Positions 1-6,284 of a stretch of DNA of 18,811 bases are shown piece by piece. The stretch comes from JAAYBT01 sp964404395 (GTDB taxonomy: Bacteria; Bacillota; Clostridia; Acetivibrionales; DTU013). The stretch's first letter is position 1. Each line of letters starts with the position of its first letter. Under the pieces are notes generated by a model. That model made no database searches. It saw only the letters and a list, made by a program, of their open reading frames with translations, and was not told the origin of the DNA. A program made the position numbers and the translations under genes. The stretch is from the NCBI GenBank assembly GCA_964404395.1, contig CAYOKA010000039.1, forward strand, positions 1-18,811, in the 5' to 3' direction.

Positions 1-639
1 TATACCGTTGCTGTCAACAATAACATGTGGATACTCACAGTTTCCTGCATATTTTGTCACAGGAATAAAATCACTCCAATGCTTTTGCGCGGTACTGAAC
101 TTTTTGTAGCCGATTTGAAGGTATTTGCCGTCATAGGATTGATAAAAGGCATAAATGTTTTGCCCCCGATCATATACAATCGAGCAGGGCTGGCTGCTGC
201 CGGAAACATAATCCACTACCATTGGCGTACCCATTCTTGAATTGCCATGAGTCTGGTAAGCTAACATAAATGAATTATCATATTGCAGAACATAAAAGAA
301 GTGGAGAGCGTCACTCAAGGGGGCAATATATAGCTGTTTATCATAAGCGGAGGGTGTCTTGCTGCTTAGCAGCTGAACGGTTTTTATCGATTGTCCATCC
401 AGCCTGGAATATTTGACATTTCCATTGATATCCTGAAAAAGGATGTGATAGACATCATCTTGATCCATCTCGGCATAAAAATACTGATAAACATTTCTAT
501 GGAGCACAACTGCATTGCTCCAGATGCCCCTGTTTGTCAGCGTATTGTAACACATGTTTTGCCCGGAATCGCAAAAAAAGTTCCACAGCTCACCGGTGGT
601 CTGCCTGAAAATAAACTGCCTGTTATGAAAGTTATACAT
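1..639 (-). CDS. Partial hypothetical protein, repeat-rich, possibly beta-propeller-like (5' end only)
   Basis: An open frame of 213 codons runs without a stop from an ATG at 639 to the left edge, so the C-terminus lies outside the window. The start is supported by a GAGAGGGT ribosome binding site five bases upstream. The protein begins MYNFHNRQFIF and has recurring aromatic and glycine-rich strands such as GELWNFF, GNVKYSRL and IYAFYQSYDGKYLQIGY. This strand/turn rhythm suggests a repeated beta structure such as a propeller, which is inference. No signal peptide or membrane segment is visible. Plus-strand frames over this stretch are less convincing because they lack ribosome binding sites and protein-like composition. 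I do not recognise the family. The gene diverges from the one starting at 821. Confidence 0.72.
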   Translation of the reverse strand, partial: MYNFHNRQFIFRQTTGELWNFFCDSGQNMCYNTLTNRGIWSNAVVLHRNVYQYFYAEMDQDDVYHILFQDINGNVKYSRLDGQSIKTVQLLSSKTPSAYDKQLYIAPLSDALHFFYVLQYDNSFMLAYQTHGNSRMGTPMVVDYVSGSSQPCSIVYDRGQNIYAFYQSYDGKYLQIGYKKFSTAQKHWSDFIPVTKYAGNCEYPHVIVDSNGI

Positions 640-741
640 AATACCCTCTCGAATTTTTATAGCTCCTACTATATATATGATAGGAATGTTTTCATTTATA
701 GCTGAATCTTCGAATGATTTTATAAAGTTATAAGAAATATC

Positions 742-768
742 ACAAATATCTAAGTGCAACATATTATG
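742..768 (+). promoter_or_regulatory. Candidate sporulation (sigma-K-like) promoter for the 821 gene
   Basis: An AC dinucleotide at 742-743 is followed after 16 bases by CATATTATG at 760-768. This is one base away from the sigma-K -10 pattern CATAnnnTA with the usual AC -35. It lies about 50 bp before the ATG at 821. The match is short and the region is AT-rich, so it could be chance. Confidence 0.3.
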
Positions 769-820
769 AAAATGAGAGGGAAATCAACTAGTATTGATTT
801 AAATGAAGGGAGATTAAGAT

Positions 821-1729
821 ATGGGATGTGGTCACGAAAAAGTACTTCCGGGTCTTATAAGTGAAAGAGACCTTTGTAGGATAAGAGAAGCAGTTTGTAT
901 ACAGGTTGAAAAAATTTATGATTCATGTAAAGAAAAGGACTGCATTGAAGATGCCAGAGTGTTTTTTAAGAATCCTCAGCAGGCAAATTGGCTCATTTGC
1001 CATGCAGTTAATGTAAAAGCAAGGCGCGCCGAAGTGGTAAAGGTATTTTCAGATGTTGAGGAGGTGCCGTTCAAGAGAGGCTTCTACACCGTGGATGTTA
1101 AATTCTTCATCAAGGTTACACTGGACTTCTTTGTACCGTGTCAAAGCGGCGGGATAAAGATTATTACAGTACCGGGTATCGTACTCTTTGATAAAAAGGT
1201 CATTCTGTTTGGCTCAGAAGGCAATGTGAAAATATTCAAATCACATTTTGTAGACAAAGGCCTGGATAATCAGGGCGGTTCCGCTCTGCAGCAGGATAAT
1301 TTGCCCATTTCCAAGGTCGAGGTGGCAGAACCGATCACGCTGGGTGCAAGAATTGTTGATGTGCTGGAAAGCACTTGCGATGACGGCTGCGCCAGAGCGC
1401 TCCCCAAGGCTGTCAGTGACTTAATTGAGGACTTCGATTTTGATGAAACGGATCTTGCCGTAGACAATACAAGGGAGCTTAGCATCAGGAGACAGGTAGT
1501 GGCAACGGTAGGGCTTTTCTCGATTATTAAGCTCGCCAGATTTGTACAGCTGCTAATACCTGCATTTGACTTCTGTGTTCCAAACAAGCAGTGCATTGCG
1601 GCAACGGAAGAAAATCCATGCGAATTATTTGACACAATTGATTTCCCCATAGATGAATTCTTCCCGCCCCAAAAAGCAGATTTCCCCGGGGCGATCGAAG
1701 ACGAAAGAGCAATGACAAAGGATGAATAG
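821..1729 (+). CDS. Conserved-looking cysteine-bearing hypothetical protein (possible spore protein)
   Basis: This encodes 302 residues starting MGCGHEK, with a good AAGGGAG ribosome binding site upstream. It has 12 cysteines, including a CKEKDC motif near residue 36 and CDDGC in the middle. There is no signal peptide or membrane segment. The central part (about residues 60-140) is beta-rich, with segments such as VPFKRGFYTVDVKFF and FDKKVILFGSEG that look strongly constrained. From memory it resembles an uncharacterised protein group of spore-forming Clostridia, but I cannot name a family. A spore coat or spore-associated role is only inferred, from the cysteines and the sigma-K-like upstream sequence. 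The long antisense frame 1270-1764 is rejected as a shadow. The gene ends before a perfect hairpin at 1743-1772. Confidence 0.85.
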   Translation: MGCGHEKVLPGLISERDLCRIREAVCIQVEKIYDSCKEKDCIEDARVFFKNPQQANWLICHAVNVKARRAEVVKVFSDVEEVPFKRGFYTVDVKFFIKVTLDFFVPCQSGGIKIITVPGIVLFDKKVILFGSEGNVKIFKSHFVDKGLDNQGGSALQQDNLPISKVEVAEPITLGARIVDVLESTCDDGCARALPKAVSDLIEDFDFDETDLAVDNTRELSIRRQVVATVGLFSIIKLARFVQLLIPAFDFCVPNKQCIAATEENPCELFDTIDFPIDEFFPPQKADFPGAIEDERAMTKDE

Positions 1730-1742
1730 CAGTGTATTATAC

Positions 1743-1772
1743 ATAAAGGGATGGCATGAGCCATCCCTTTAT
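1743..1772. terminator. Hairpin terminator between convergent genes
   Basis: A perfect 13-bp inverted repeat (left arm 1743-1755, right arm 1760-1772) surrounds an ATGA loop. It lies 13 bp after the stop of the 821 gene and downstream of the convergent gene ending at 1828. There is no long T-run on either side, so termination strength is uncertain. Its position between convergent genes fits a bidirectional terminator. Confidence 0.7.
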
Positions 1773-1827
1773 CCCTTGTGTCTGCGAAGCAAATCCGATG
1801 GTTACGGTGCCGGTACCGGGATTCGAA

Positions 1828-2190
1828 CTACATGGTTCTACCGGGTACCAAAAGGTTGATGATGCCATACACAAGAGCACCGAGTACTGCCCCGAGCAGT
1901 GTTACATCATATCCCGGCACAATAAACTTGACGACATAAATAATGACCGCGGAGACAATAAAGCCTGTCAGCCCTCTGCCGAAAGGCGTCGCATCTACTC
2001 CGAGAACCTTTTGTATGAGGTAATCGATGATAGCGATTGCGGCAGCGGCAATAATTAACGACCAAACACCTGATATAGAAAACCCAGGGGTAAGAAATGC
2101 CGTTACAGCAAGGACGACGGCTCCAACCAACCATCTTATAATAAACTGTCCGAAACTGAAATGCTGTGTTCTCTCGACATTTTCAGCCAA
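1828..2190 (-). CDS. Phage-holin-family small membrane protein
   Basis: A small, very hydrophobic protein of about 120 residues with roughly four membrane segments: around FIIRWLVGAVVLAVTAFL, WSLIIAAAAIAIIDYLI, GFIVSAVIIYVVKFIV and LLGAVLGALVYGIINLLV. Size and topology match the phage holin family 4 / YvlD-like membrane proteins common in Firmicutes chromosomes. The family name does not imply a lytic role here. The start is a judgement call. A GTG at 2199 sits almost on top of the AAAGGAAGTGAT ribosome binding site, while a TTG at 2190 has better spacing, so TTG is preferred. An ATG at 2194 is out of frame and stops after three codons. No phage genes surround it. Confidence 0.82.
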   Translation of the reverse strand: MAENVERTQHFSFGQFIIRWLVGAVVLAVTAFLTPGFSISGVWSLIIAAAAIAIIDYLIQKVLGVDATPFGRGLTGFIVSAVIIYVVKFIVPGYDVTLLGAVLGALVYGIINLLVPGRTM

Positions 2191-2311
2191 CCATATCACT
2201 TCCTTTCAAAGGATATTATGAAGATACTCTTGTCGTCGATACTAGTATATATTCATGCGGATAGGATTATACAAACTAAAGCATCAAATTTATTTACTTT
2301 TTAACTAATAT

Positions 2312-2341
2312 TTGATAAACTGAATAGACTATAGATATAAG
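2312..2341 (+). promoter_or_regulatory. Candidate sigma-A promoter for the T-box cysE-cysS operon
   Basis: TTGATA at 2312-2317 and TATAAG at 2336-2341 are separated by 18 bases. This places transcription start shortly before the T-box stem I at about 2360. The position is right for the leader, but the -35 is only a partial match to consensus. Confidence 0.5.
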
Positions 2342-2355
2342 TAGCAAATATATTT

Positions 2356-2620
2356 TAAAGATGATGACCTGGGAAAGTAATTCGAATAAAAGCCACAGAG
2401 AGATGCCGCCAGCGGCTGGAAGCGGCGTTGGTTATCGGAGGATTGTTGCCACGAGATTTTGTCGGATGAAGTGCCCCATGCGAGTCGGAATCCTGAATTA
2501 AGTAGGGTTTCCCGGAAACGTACCGTTAAACGGATAAGATTGGCAGATTAGAAATTGGGCTGCCGAACTAGAGTGGAACCGCGGAATACTTCGCCTCTAA
2601 AGCAGAGGACGAAGTTTTTT
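2356..2620 (+). promoter_or_regulatory. T-box riboswitch, cysteine-specific, upstream of cysE-cysS
   Basis: This leader senses uncharged tRNA and here most likely tRNA-Cys. A specifier internal loop is visible, with AGTA (2376-2379) on the 5' side opposite GAAGTGC (2468-2474). It is closed above by ATTCGA (2380-2385) pairing with TCGGAT (2462-2467) and below by TGGG pairing with CCCA. The specifier codon is TGC (2472-2474), Cys. The AGAGAG element of stem I lies at about 2396-2401. The T-box core is 2570-2584. Its antiterminator forms from AGAG (2570-2573), a TGGAACC bulge, and GCG, pairing with CGC and CTCT at 2592-2598. The base after TGG is A, which would pair with a U73 discriminator, as in tRNA-Cys. 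The competing terminator is at 2588-2620. Confidence 0.95.
2588..2620 (+). terminator. T-box intrinsic terminator
   Basis: The stem ACTTCG-CCTCT pairs with AGAGG-(A)-CGAAGT around an AAAGC loop and is followed by a T-run (2615-2620). The left arm contains the CGCCTCT needed by the antiterminator, so the two structures exclude each other. Confidence 0.93.
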
Positions 2621-2752
2621 ATTTATGATAGAAATGCGCTGCCATGAACTATTGTATTGTTCAAAGGGAGCACTACGGTTAGTGCTTGGAAACAAAACCG
2701 GAATAAATAGCACTGACGCAACTGTGGAATAATAAGGAAACGAGGCAATATT

Positions 2753-3466
2753 ATGTTTAAAGGATTATTGAGCGATGCCAGGTCAATAGCAGCGAAGGAT
2801 CCGGCTGCAAAAAGTACATTCGAGGTCTTCCTCTTATACTCCGGCTTCCATGCGCTGATTTTCCATCGAATCGCCCATTGGCTTTTTAAAAGGAAACTGT
2901 TTTTTCTTGCCCGTTCAACATCGCAGTTTTCCAGATTTATTACGGGTGTTGAGATACATCCGGGAGCAATTATTGGGCCCGGCCTTTTTATTGATCACGG
3001 CATGGGTATTGTCATAGGTGAGACGGCAGAAATCGGCGATAATTGCACAATATATCACGGAGTGACTCTCGGAGGTACCGGAAAGGAAAAGGGGAAAAGA
3101 CACCCTTCCATTGGCGACAATGTACTGATAGGCGCAGGCGCAAATTTGCTCGGGCCTATCAAAGTCGGTGACAATGCCATGATAGGCGCAGGCTCCATTG
3201 TACTTAGCGATGTTGAGCCCGATACCACAGTAACAGGGACAAAGGCGCGGGCAGTCAAACAGGCAGGAAGGAAGCTGGCACCCTCTGTAGAGCTGGATCA
3301 CATACATGTTGCGGATCCTTTTTCCCAGGAGCTGTGTAGGCTTCAGGCGCGCATTGAACGAATGGAGGAAATGCTAAGCAAGACCAATCAGGATGAAGTG
3401 TTGGCAGATGCGGACACAATTACAAAAATGAATAAGTGTGGAGGAAAGAAGAATGAAACTGTATAA
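2753..3466 (+). CDS. cysE: Serine O-acetyltransferase
   Basis: CysE transfers acetyl from acetyl-CoA to L-serine, making O-acetylserine for cysteine synthesis in the cytoplasm. The 237-residue protein has the N-terminal helical part (about 1-60) and a left-handed beta-helix of hexapeptide repeats (about 65-165). Family signatures are GVEIHPGAIIGPG, IDHGMGIVIGETA with the catalytic His, and YHGVTLGGTG. The C-terminal tail after residue 175 is long and charged (residues about 175-237). The start has a GAGG ribosome binding site seven bases upstream of the ATG. It lies downstream of a Cys T-box and overlaps cysS by 14 bp, so precursor supply and tRNA charging respond together to cysteine starvation. 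Confidence 0.96.
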   Translation: MFKGLLSDARSIAAKDPAAKSTFEVFLLYSGFHALIFHRIAHWLFKRKLFFLARSTSQFSRFITGVEIHPGAIIGPGLFIDHGMGIVIGETAEIGDNCTIYHGVTLGGTGKEKGKRHPSIGDNVLIGAGANLLGPIKVGDNAMIGAGSIVLSDVEPDTTVTGTKARAVKQAGRKLAPSVELDHIHVADPFSQELCRLQARIERMEEMLSKTNQDEVLADADTITKMNKCGGKKNETV

Positions 3467-4850
3467 TACATTGACCAGACAAAAGGAAGAATTCAAACCG
3501 CTCCGGGAGGGGGTCGCAAGCATTTATTCCTGCGGACCCACCGTATATCAGTATGCACATATCGGCAATATGAGATCCTATGTATTCATGGACATATTAA
3601 GACGCACTCTTAAATACAACGGCTATAAGCTCAAGCATGCTATGAATATAACGGATGTAGGCCATTTAGTATCGGATGCGGATGAGGGCGAAGACAAAAT
3701 GTTGAAGACCGCCAGGCAGGCACACAAGTCCCCCCTGGAAATCGCAGAGTATTACACCGACGTCTTTATGAAGGATATTGCCGAGCTGAATATTGAAAAA
3801 CCGGAGTATATACCCAAGGCAACCGAGCATATCGATGAAATGCTGGAGTTTGTGGAAGGCTTGGTCGAAAAGGGCTACGGATACGAAACCAGCGACGGTA
3901 TATACTTTGACATAATGAAGTTTGAGGGCTATGGGAAGCTGTCCAGGTTGGATCTGGAAGGCCAAATTGCAGGCGCCAGGGTAGATGTAAACGAGGAGAA
4001 GAGGCATCCTGCTGACTTTGCGCTTTGGAAGAAGGCACCGAAGGAACACATAATGCAGTGGCCGAGTCCCTGGGGGATGGGATATCCAGGCTGGCATATA
4101 GAGTGCTCAGCCATGAGCAGAAAATATCTGGGGGATGAATTTGACATTCACACCGGCGGTGTTGATCACATCCCTGTGCACCATGAGAATGAAATAGCGC
4201 AAAGCGAAGCGCTCCTCGACAAGCCGGCGGTTCATTACTGGCTTCACGGTGAGTTTCTGCTTATCGACAACGGGAAAATGTCAAAAAGCCTTGGCAATGC
4301 TTATACGATAGCTGATATTAAGAAGGAGGGCTATAGCCCCCTTGCATTCAGGTATATGTGCCTGAACGCAAACTATAGAAGCAAGCTCAACTTCACCTGG
4401 GAGGGAATAAAGTCTGCCCAGGTGGCTTTAGACAGGCTATTCGAAGGTGTATTGGCACACAAAAATGCCCCTGAGGACATAAGGCTGGAAGCCGATGTTA
4501 TTGGCGGGTTTGAGAGGGATTTCATAGATGCGATTAATGACGACCTGAACATCTCAAAAGCCTTGGGAGTAGCCTGGAATGCGGTAAAGCACGGGACAAA
4601 ATCTCATGACATTTATGAGCTGCTCTTGAAAATGGATAGGGTTTTAGGACTGGATTTTGACAAGGTATCTGAAAAGCATGAGGATGAAAGGTTCGAGCTT
4701 AGCCCTGAGATTGAGGAGCTTGTAAATAGGAGACAGCAGGCAAGGAAGGATAAAAACTGGAAGCTGGCAGATGAGATCAGAGATAAGCTGAACAGCATGG
4801 GAATACAGCTGGAGGATACTCCTGAGGGAGTTAAGGCAATACAAAAGTGA
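3453..4850 (+). CDS. cysS: Cysteinyl-tRNA synthetase
   Basis: A class I aminoacyl-tRNA synthetase of 465 residues that charges tRNA-Cys. Visible signatures are CGPTVY (zinc-ligand Cys27), the HIGN version of the HIGH motif at residues 36-39, HIECSAM, HTGGVDHIPVHHENE (further zinc/Cys-recognition residues) and KMSKS in GKMSKSLGN. The C-terminal part carries the helical anticodon-recognition region, with RRQQARKDKNWKLADEIR near the end. The ATG at 3453 is preferred over the in-frame GTG at 3438 because GGAGG at 3440-3444 is correctly spaced for the ATG. The start lies inside the end of cysE, suggesting translational coupling. Length and motifs are ordinary for the family. Confidence 0.97.
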   Translation: MKLYNTLTRQKEEFKPLREGVASIYSCGPTVYQYAHIGNMRSYVFMDILRRTLKYNGYKLKHAMNITDVGHLVSDADEGEDKMLKTARQAHKSPLEIAEYYTDVFMKDIAELNIEKPEYIPKATEHIDEMLEFVEGLVEKGYGYETSDGIYFDIMKFEGYGKLSRLDLEGQIAGARVDVNEEKRHPADFALWKKAPKEHIMQWPSPWGMGYPGWHIECSAMSRKYLGDEFDIHTGGVDHIPVHHENEIAQSEALLDKPAVHYWLHGEFLLIDNGKMSKSLGNAYTIADIKKEGYSPLAFRYMCLNANYRSKLNFTWEGIKSAQVALDRLFEGVLAHKNAPEDIRLEADVIGGFERDFIDAINDDLNISKALGVAWNAVKHGTKSHDIYELLLKMDRVLGLDFDKVSEKHEDERFELSPEIEELVNRRQQARKDKNWKLADEIRDKLNSMGIQLEDTPEGVKAIQK

Positions 4851-5025
4851 AGGCCTTGCAGGGGTGAAAATCCAGTGAGAGCAAGTGCCTACAGATAGAA
4901 GTGGAAGCTGTGCAAAGGTGAAAGGGAAACTGAATATGGCGAAGTGACATAACAGGATGCAACATTTTAGGAGCATTATAATATACTGATTATGTAAATA
5001 AATTGTTGCGTTAGGATGTGATTAT
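4851..5025. other. Intergenic stretch after cysS, no recognised element
   Basis: It is purine-rich just after cysS and AT-rich near 4970-5000. A TATAAT at 4977-4982 could be a -10 box, but no matching -35 is seen. No riboswitch, tRNA, hairpin terminator or conserved gene was recognised. Minus-strand frames here are antisense shadows of cysS and are not protein-like. Confidence 0.5.
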
Positions 5026-5220
5026 GTGGAAATGGATGTAATTAAGTGGGATATGAGCATAGCTTACAGGTGCTTTGAAAGAGCTGCCAAGAGCGATGCG
5101 ATCCCTTACGGCAACTTTTATAAGGGCAAAAAGGGGGTTGCTATAAAAGCTCCTCAAACAGGAGAATGGGAGAATTTCAAATCCGGAGTCAATAAAGGGA
5201 TTGCGAAAAAGCGCGGATGA
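5026..5220 (+). CDS. Doubtful small ORF, 64 residues
   Basis: A GTG-started frame encodes a basic, soluble 64-residue peptide ending NKGIAKKRG, with a plausible globular centre (IPYGNFYKGKKGVAIKAP). An AGGATGTGAT ribosome-binding-like sequence lies just upstream. It is better spaced for an out-of-frame ATG at 5024, which makes only five codons, and an alternative in-frame ATG occurs at 5053. No family is recognised. It may be a real small protein, a gene remnant, or chance. Confidence 0.35.
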   Translation: MEMDVIKWDMSIAYRCFERAAKSDAIPYGNFYKGKKGVAIKAPQTGEWENFKSGVNKGIAKKRG

Positions 5221-5257
5221 TACTTGACATGATGCGTTAGGAGGCGGAGTATGGATG

Positions 5258-5299
5258 AAGGAGTATGAACAGTCACAAGCTGGACTGCTCATACTCCTT
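5258..5299. terminator. Inverted repeat between convergent transcripts
   Basis: Arms of 11 bp (5258-5268 and 5289-5299) pair perfectly. They continue after one mismatch into a 5-bp inner stem (5270-5274 with 5283-5287). The repeat lies between the plus-strand small ORF and the end of the minus-strand coat operon at 5331. No T-run follows on either strand, so a terminator role is inferred from position and stem strength. Confidence 0.5.
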
Positions 5300-5330
5300 G
5301 TTAGTTGTTGATATTTCAGCATTACTCCCC

Positions 5331-6284
5331 CTAAGCAAGCTGCATTTGATACCATTCAATGAAGCGCTCTATACCCTCTTCCAGCTTTACCTTTGGGCTG
5401 TATCCCAGCAGAGTCGATGCTTTGCTGATATCGGCGAAGGTTGCTGGAACATCACCGGGCTGCTGAGGTAAAAACCGAAGATGAGCCTTCTTTTGCAGCT
5501 TGCCTTCAATAATCCTTACAAGAGTTAAAACATCGACGGCATTTGAGCTTCCAAGATTAAAAAGTTCAAAATTGCACTTATGATAGATGGATGCGACGAT
5601 CCCATCTACAACATCATCGATATAGCTATAATCCCTGGAGCTGCTTCCGTCACCATAAATATTGACTTCATTTCCTTTCGAGATGGCCTCTGTAAAGAGG
5701 TGGATTGCCATATCAGGCCGCTGCCTCGGCCCATATACGGTAAAGAACCTCAGGCAGACCGTTGGAATGTCGTAAAGCTGCTGCCAGGTTCTGCAGAATA
5801 GTTCACCGGAGTATTTGGCAGCGGCATAGGGAGAAGCCTGTGAAGAGGGATTGTTGCTCTCACTGAAGGGAATCGTGCCCTTACCGTAGACAGAGGAGGA
5901 GGATGCAAAAACAAGCTTCTCTATCCCATGCCTTCTGCAAGCCTCCAGCACAATGACAGTGCCCTTAATATCTGTGTCTACATAATCAAGGGGCGTCAGG
6001 ATTGAATTCCTCACGCCCGCGAGTGCTGCAAGATGCACAATGGTGCCGATATTGTGCTCCTCCATAAGTCGGTCAACCAAACCGGCATCGAGTATATCGC
6101 CTTCCACTGCTTTATATTTCGGGTGCAGTAACGCGCTCTGCACGTTTAATCTTTTTATTAGCGGATCGTAGTTATCCTTAAAATTATCTAGACCAACCAC
6201 GTTAAAGCCCAGCTGCAGCAGCCTTTCACACAGATGAGAACCAATGAAGCCTGCACTTCCCGTTACTAAAATGCTGTCCTTCAT
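5331..6284 (-). CDS. NAD-dependent epimerase/dehydratase, UDP-glucuronate 4-epimerase-like
   Basis: A 317-residue extended short-chain dehydrogenase. The N-terminal Rossmann motif is TGSAGFIGSH (residues about 8-17). The catalytic serine region is SSSSVYGKG, and the YxxxK pair lies in SPYAAAKYSGE. The C-terminal half binds the nucleotide sugar (TVYGPRQRPDMA, YGDGSSSRDYSYIDD). The family interconverts UDP-glucuronate and UDP-galacturonate or related UDP-sugars; the exact substrate is inferred from motifs and from the fused UDP-glucose dehydrogenase just upstream. The ATG overlaps the upstream stop as ATGA, with AAGGAG about 10 bases before it. It resembles B. subtilis YtcB in content and context. 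It is the last gene of the coat operon. Confidence 0.9.
   Translation of the reverse strand: MKDSILVTGSAGFIGSHLCERLLQLGFNVVGLDNFKDNYDPLIKRLNVQSALLHPKYKAVEGDILDAGLVDRLMEEHNIGTIVHLAALAGVRNSILTPLDYVDTDIKGTVIVLEACRRHGIEKLVFASSSSVYGKGTIPFSESNNPSSQASPYAAAKYSGELFCRTWQQLYDIPTVCLRFFTVYGPRQRPDMAIHLFTEAISKGNEVNIYGDGSSSRDYSYIDDVVDGIVASIYHKCNFELFNLGSSNAVDVLTLVRIIEGKLQKKAHLRFLPQQPGDVPATFADISKASTLLGYSPKVKLEEGIERFIEWYQMQLA

Noticed and set aside
391..705. Plus-strand frame of 104 residues
   Set aside because: It is antisense to the better minus-strand frame 1-639, which has a ribosome binding site and a protein-like composition.
1270..1764. Minus-strand frame of 164 residues
   Set aside because: It is a Ser-rich shadow of the 302-residue gene, without a good ribosome binding site and running into the terminator hairpin.
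1800..1900. Complete tRNA gene
   Set aside because: Only the T-loop and acceptor 3' part look right. The T-stem does not pair and no D-arm, anticodon arm or 5' acceptor strand is found.
1828..2190. Prophage based on the holin-family gene
   Set aside because: No other phage gene is nearby, and this family is common as a stand-alone chromosomal membrane protein.
4851..5025. Group II intron or riboswitch-like RNA after cysS
   Set aside because: Purine-rich GTGAAA-like stretches were suggestive, but no conserved domain or stem set could be identified.
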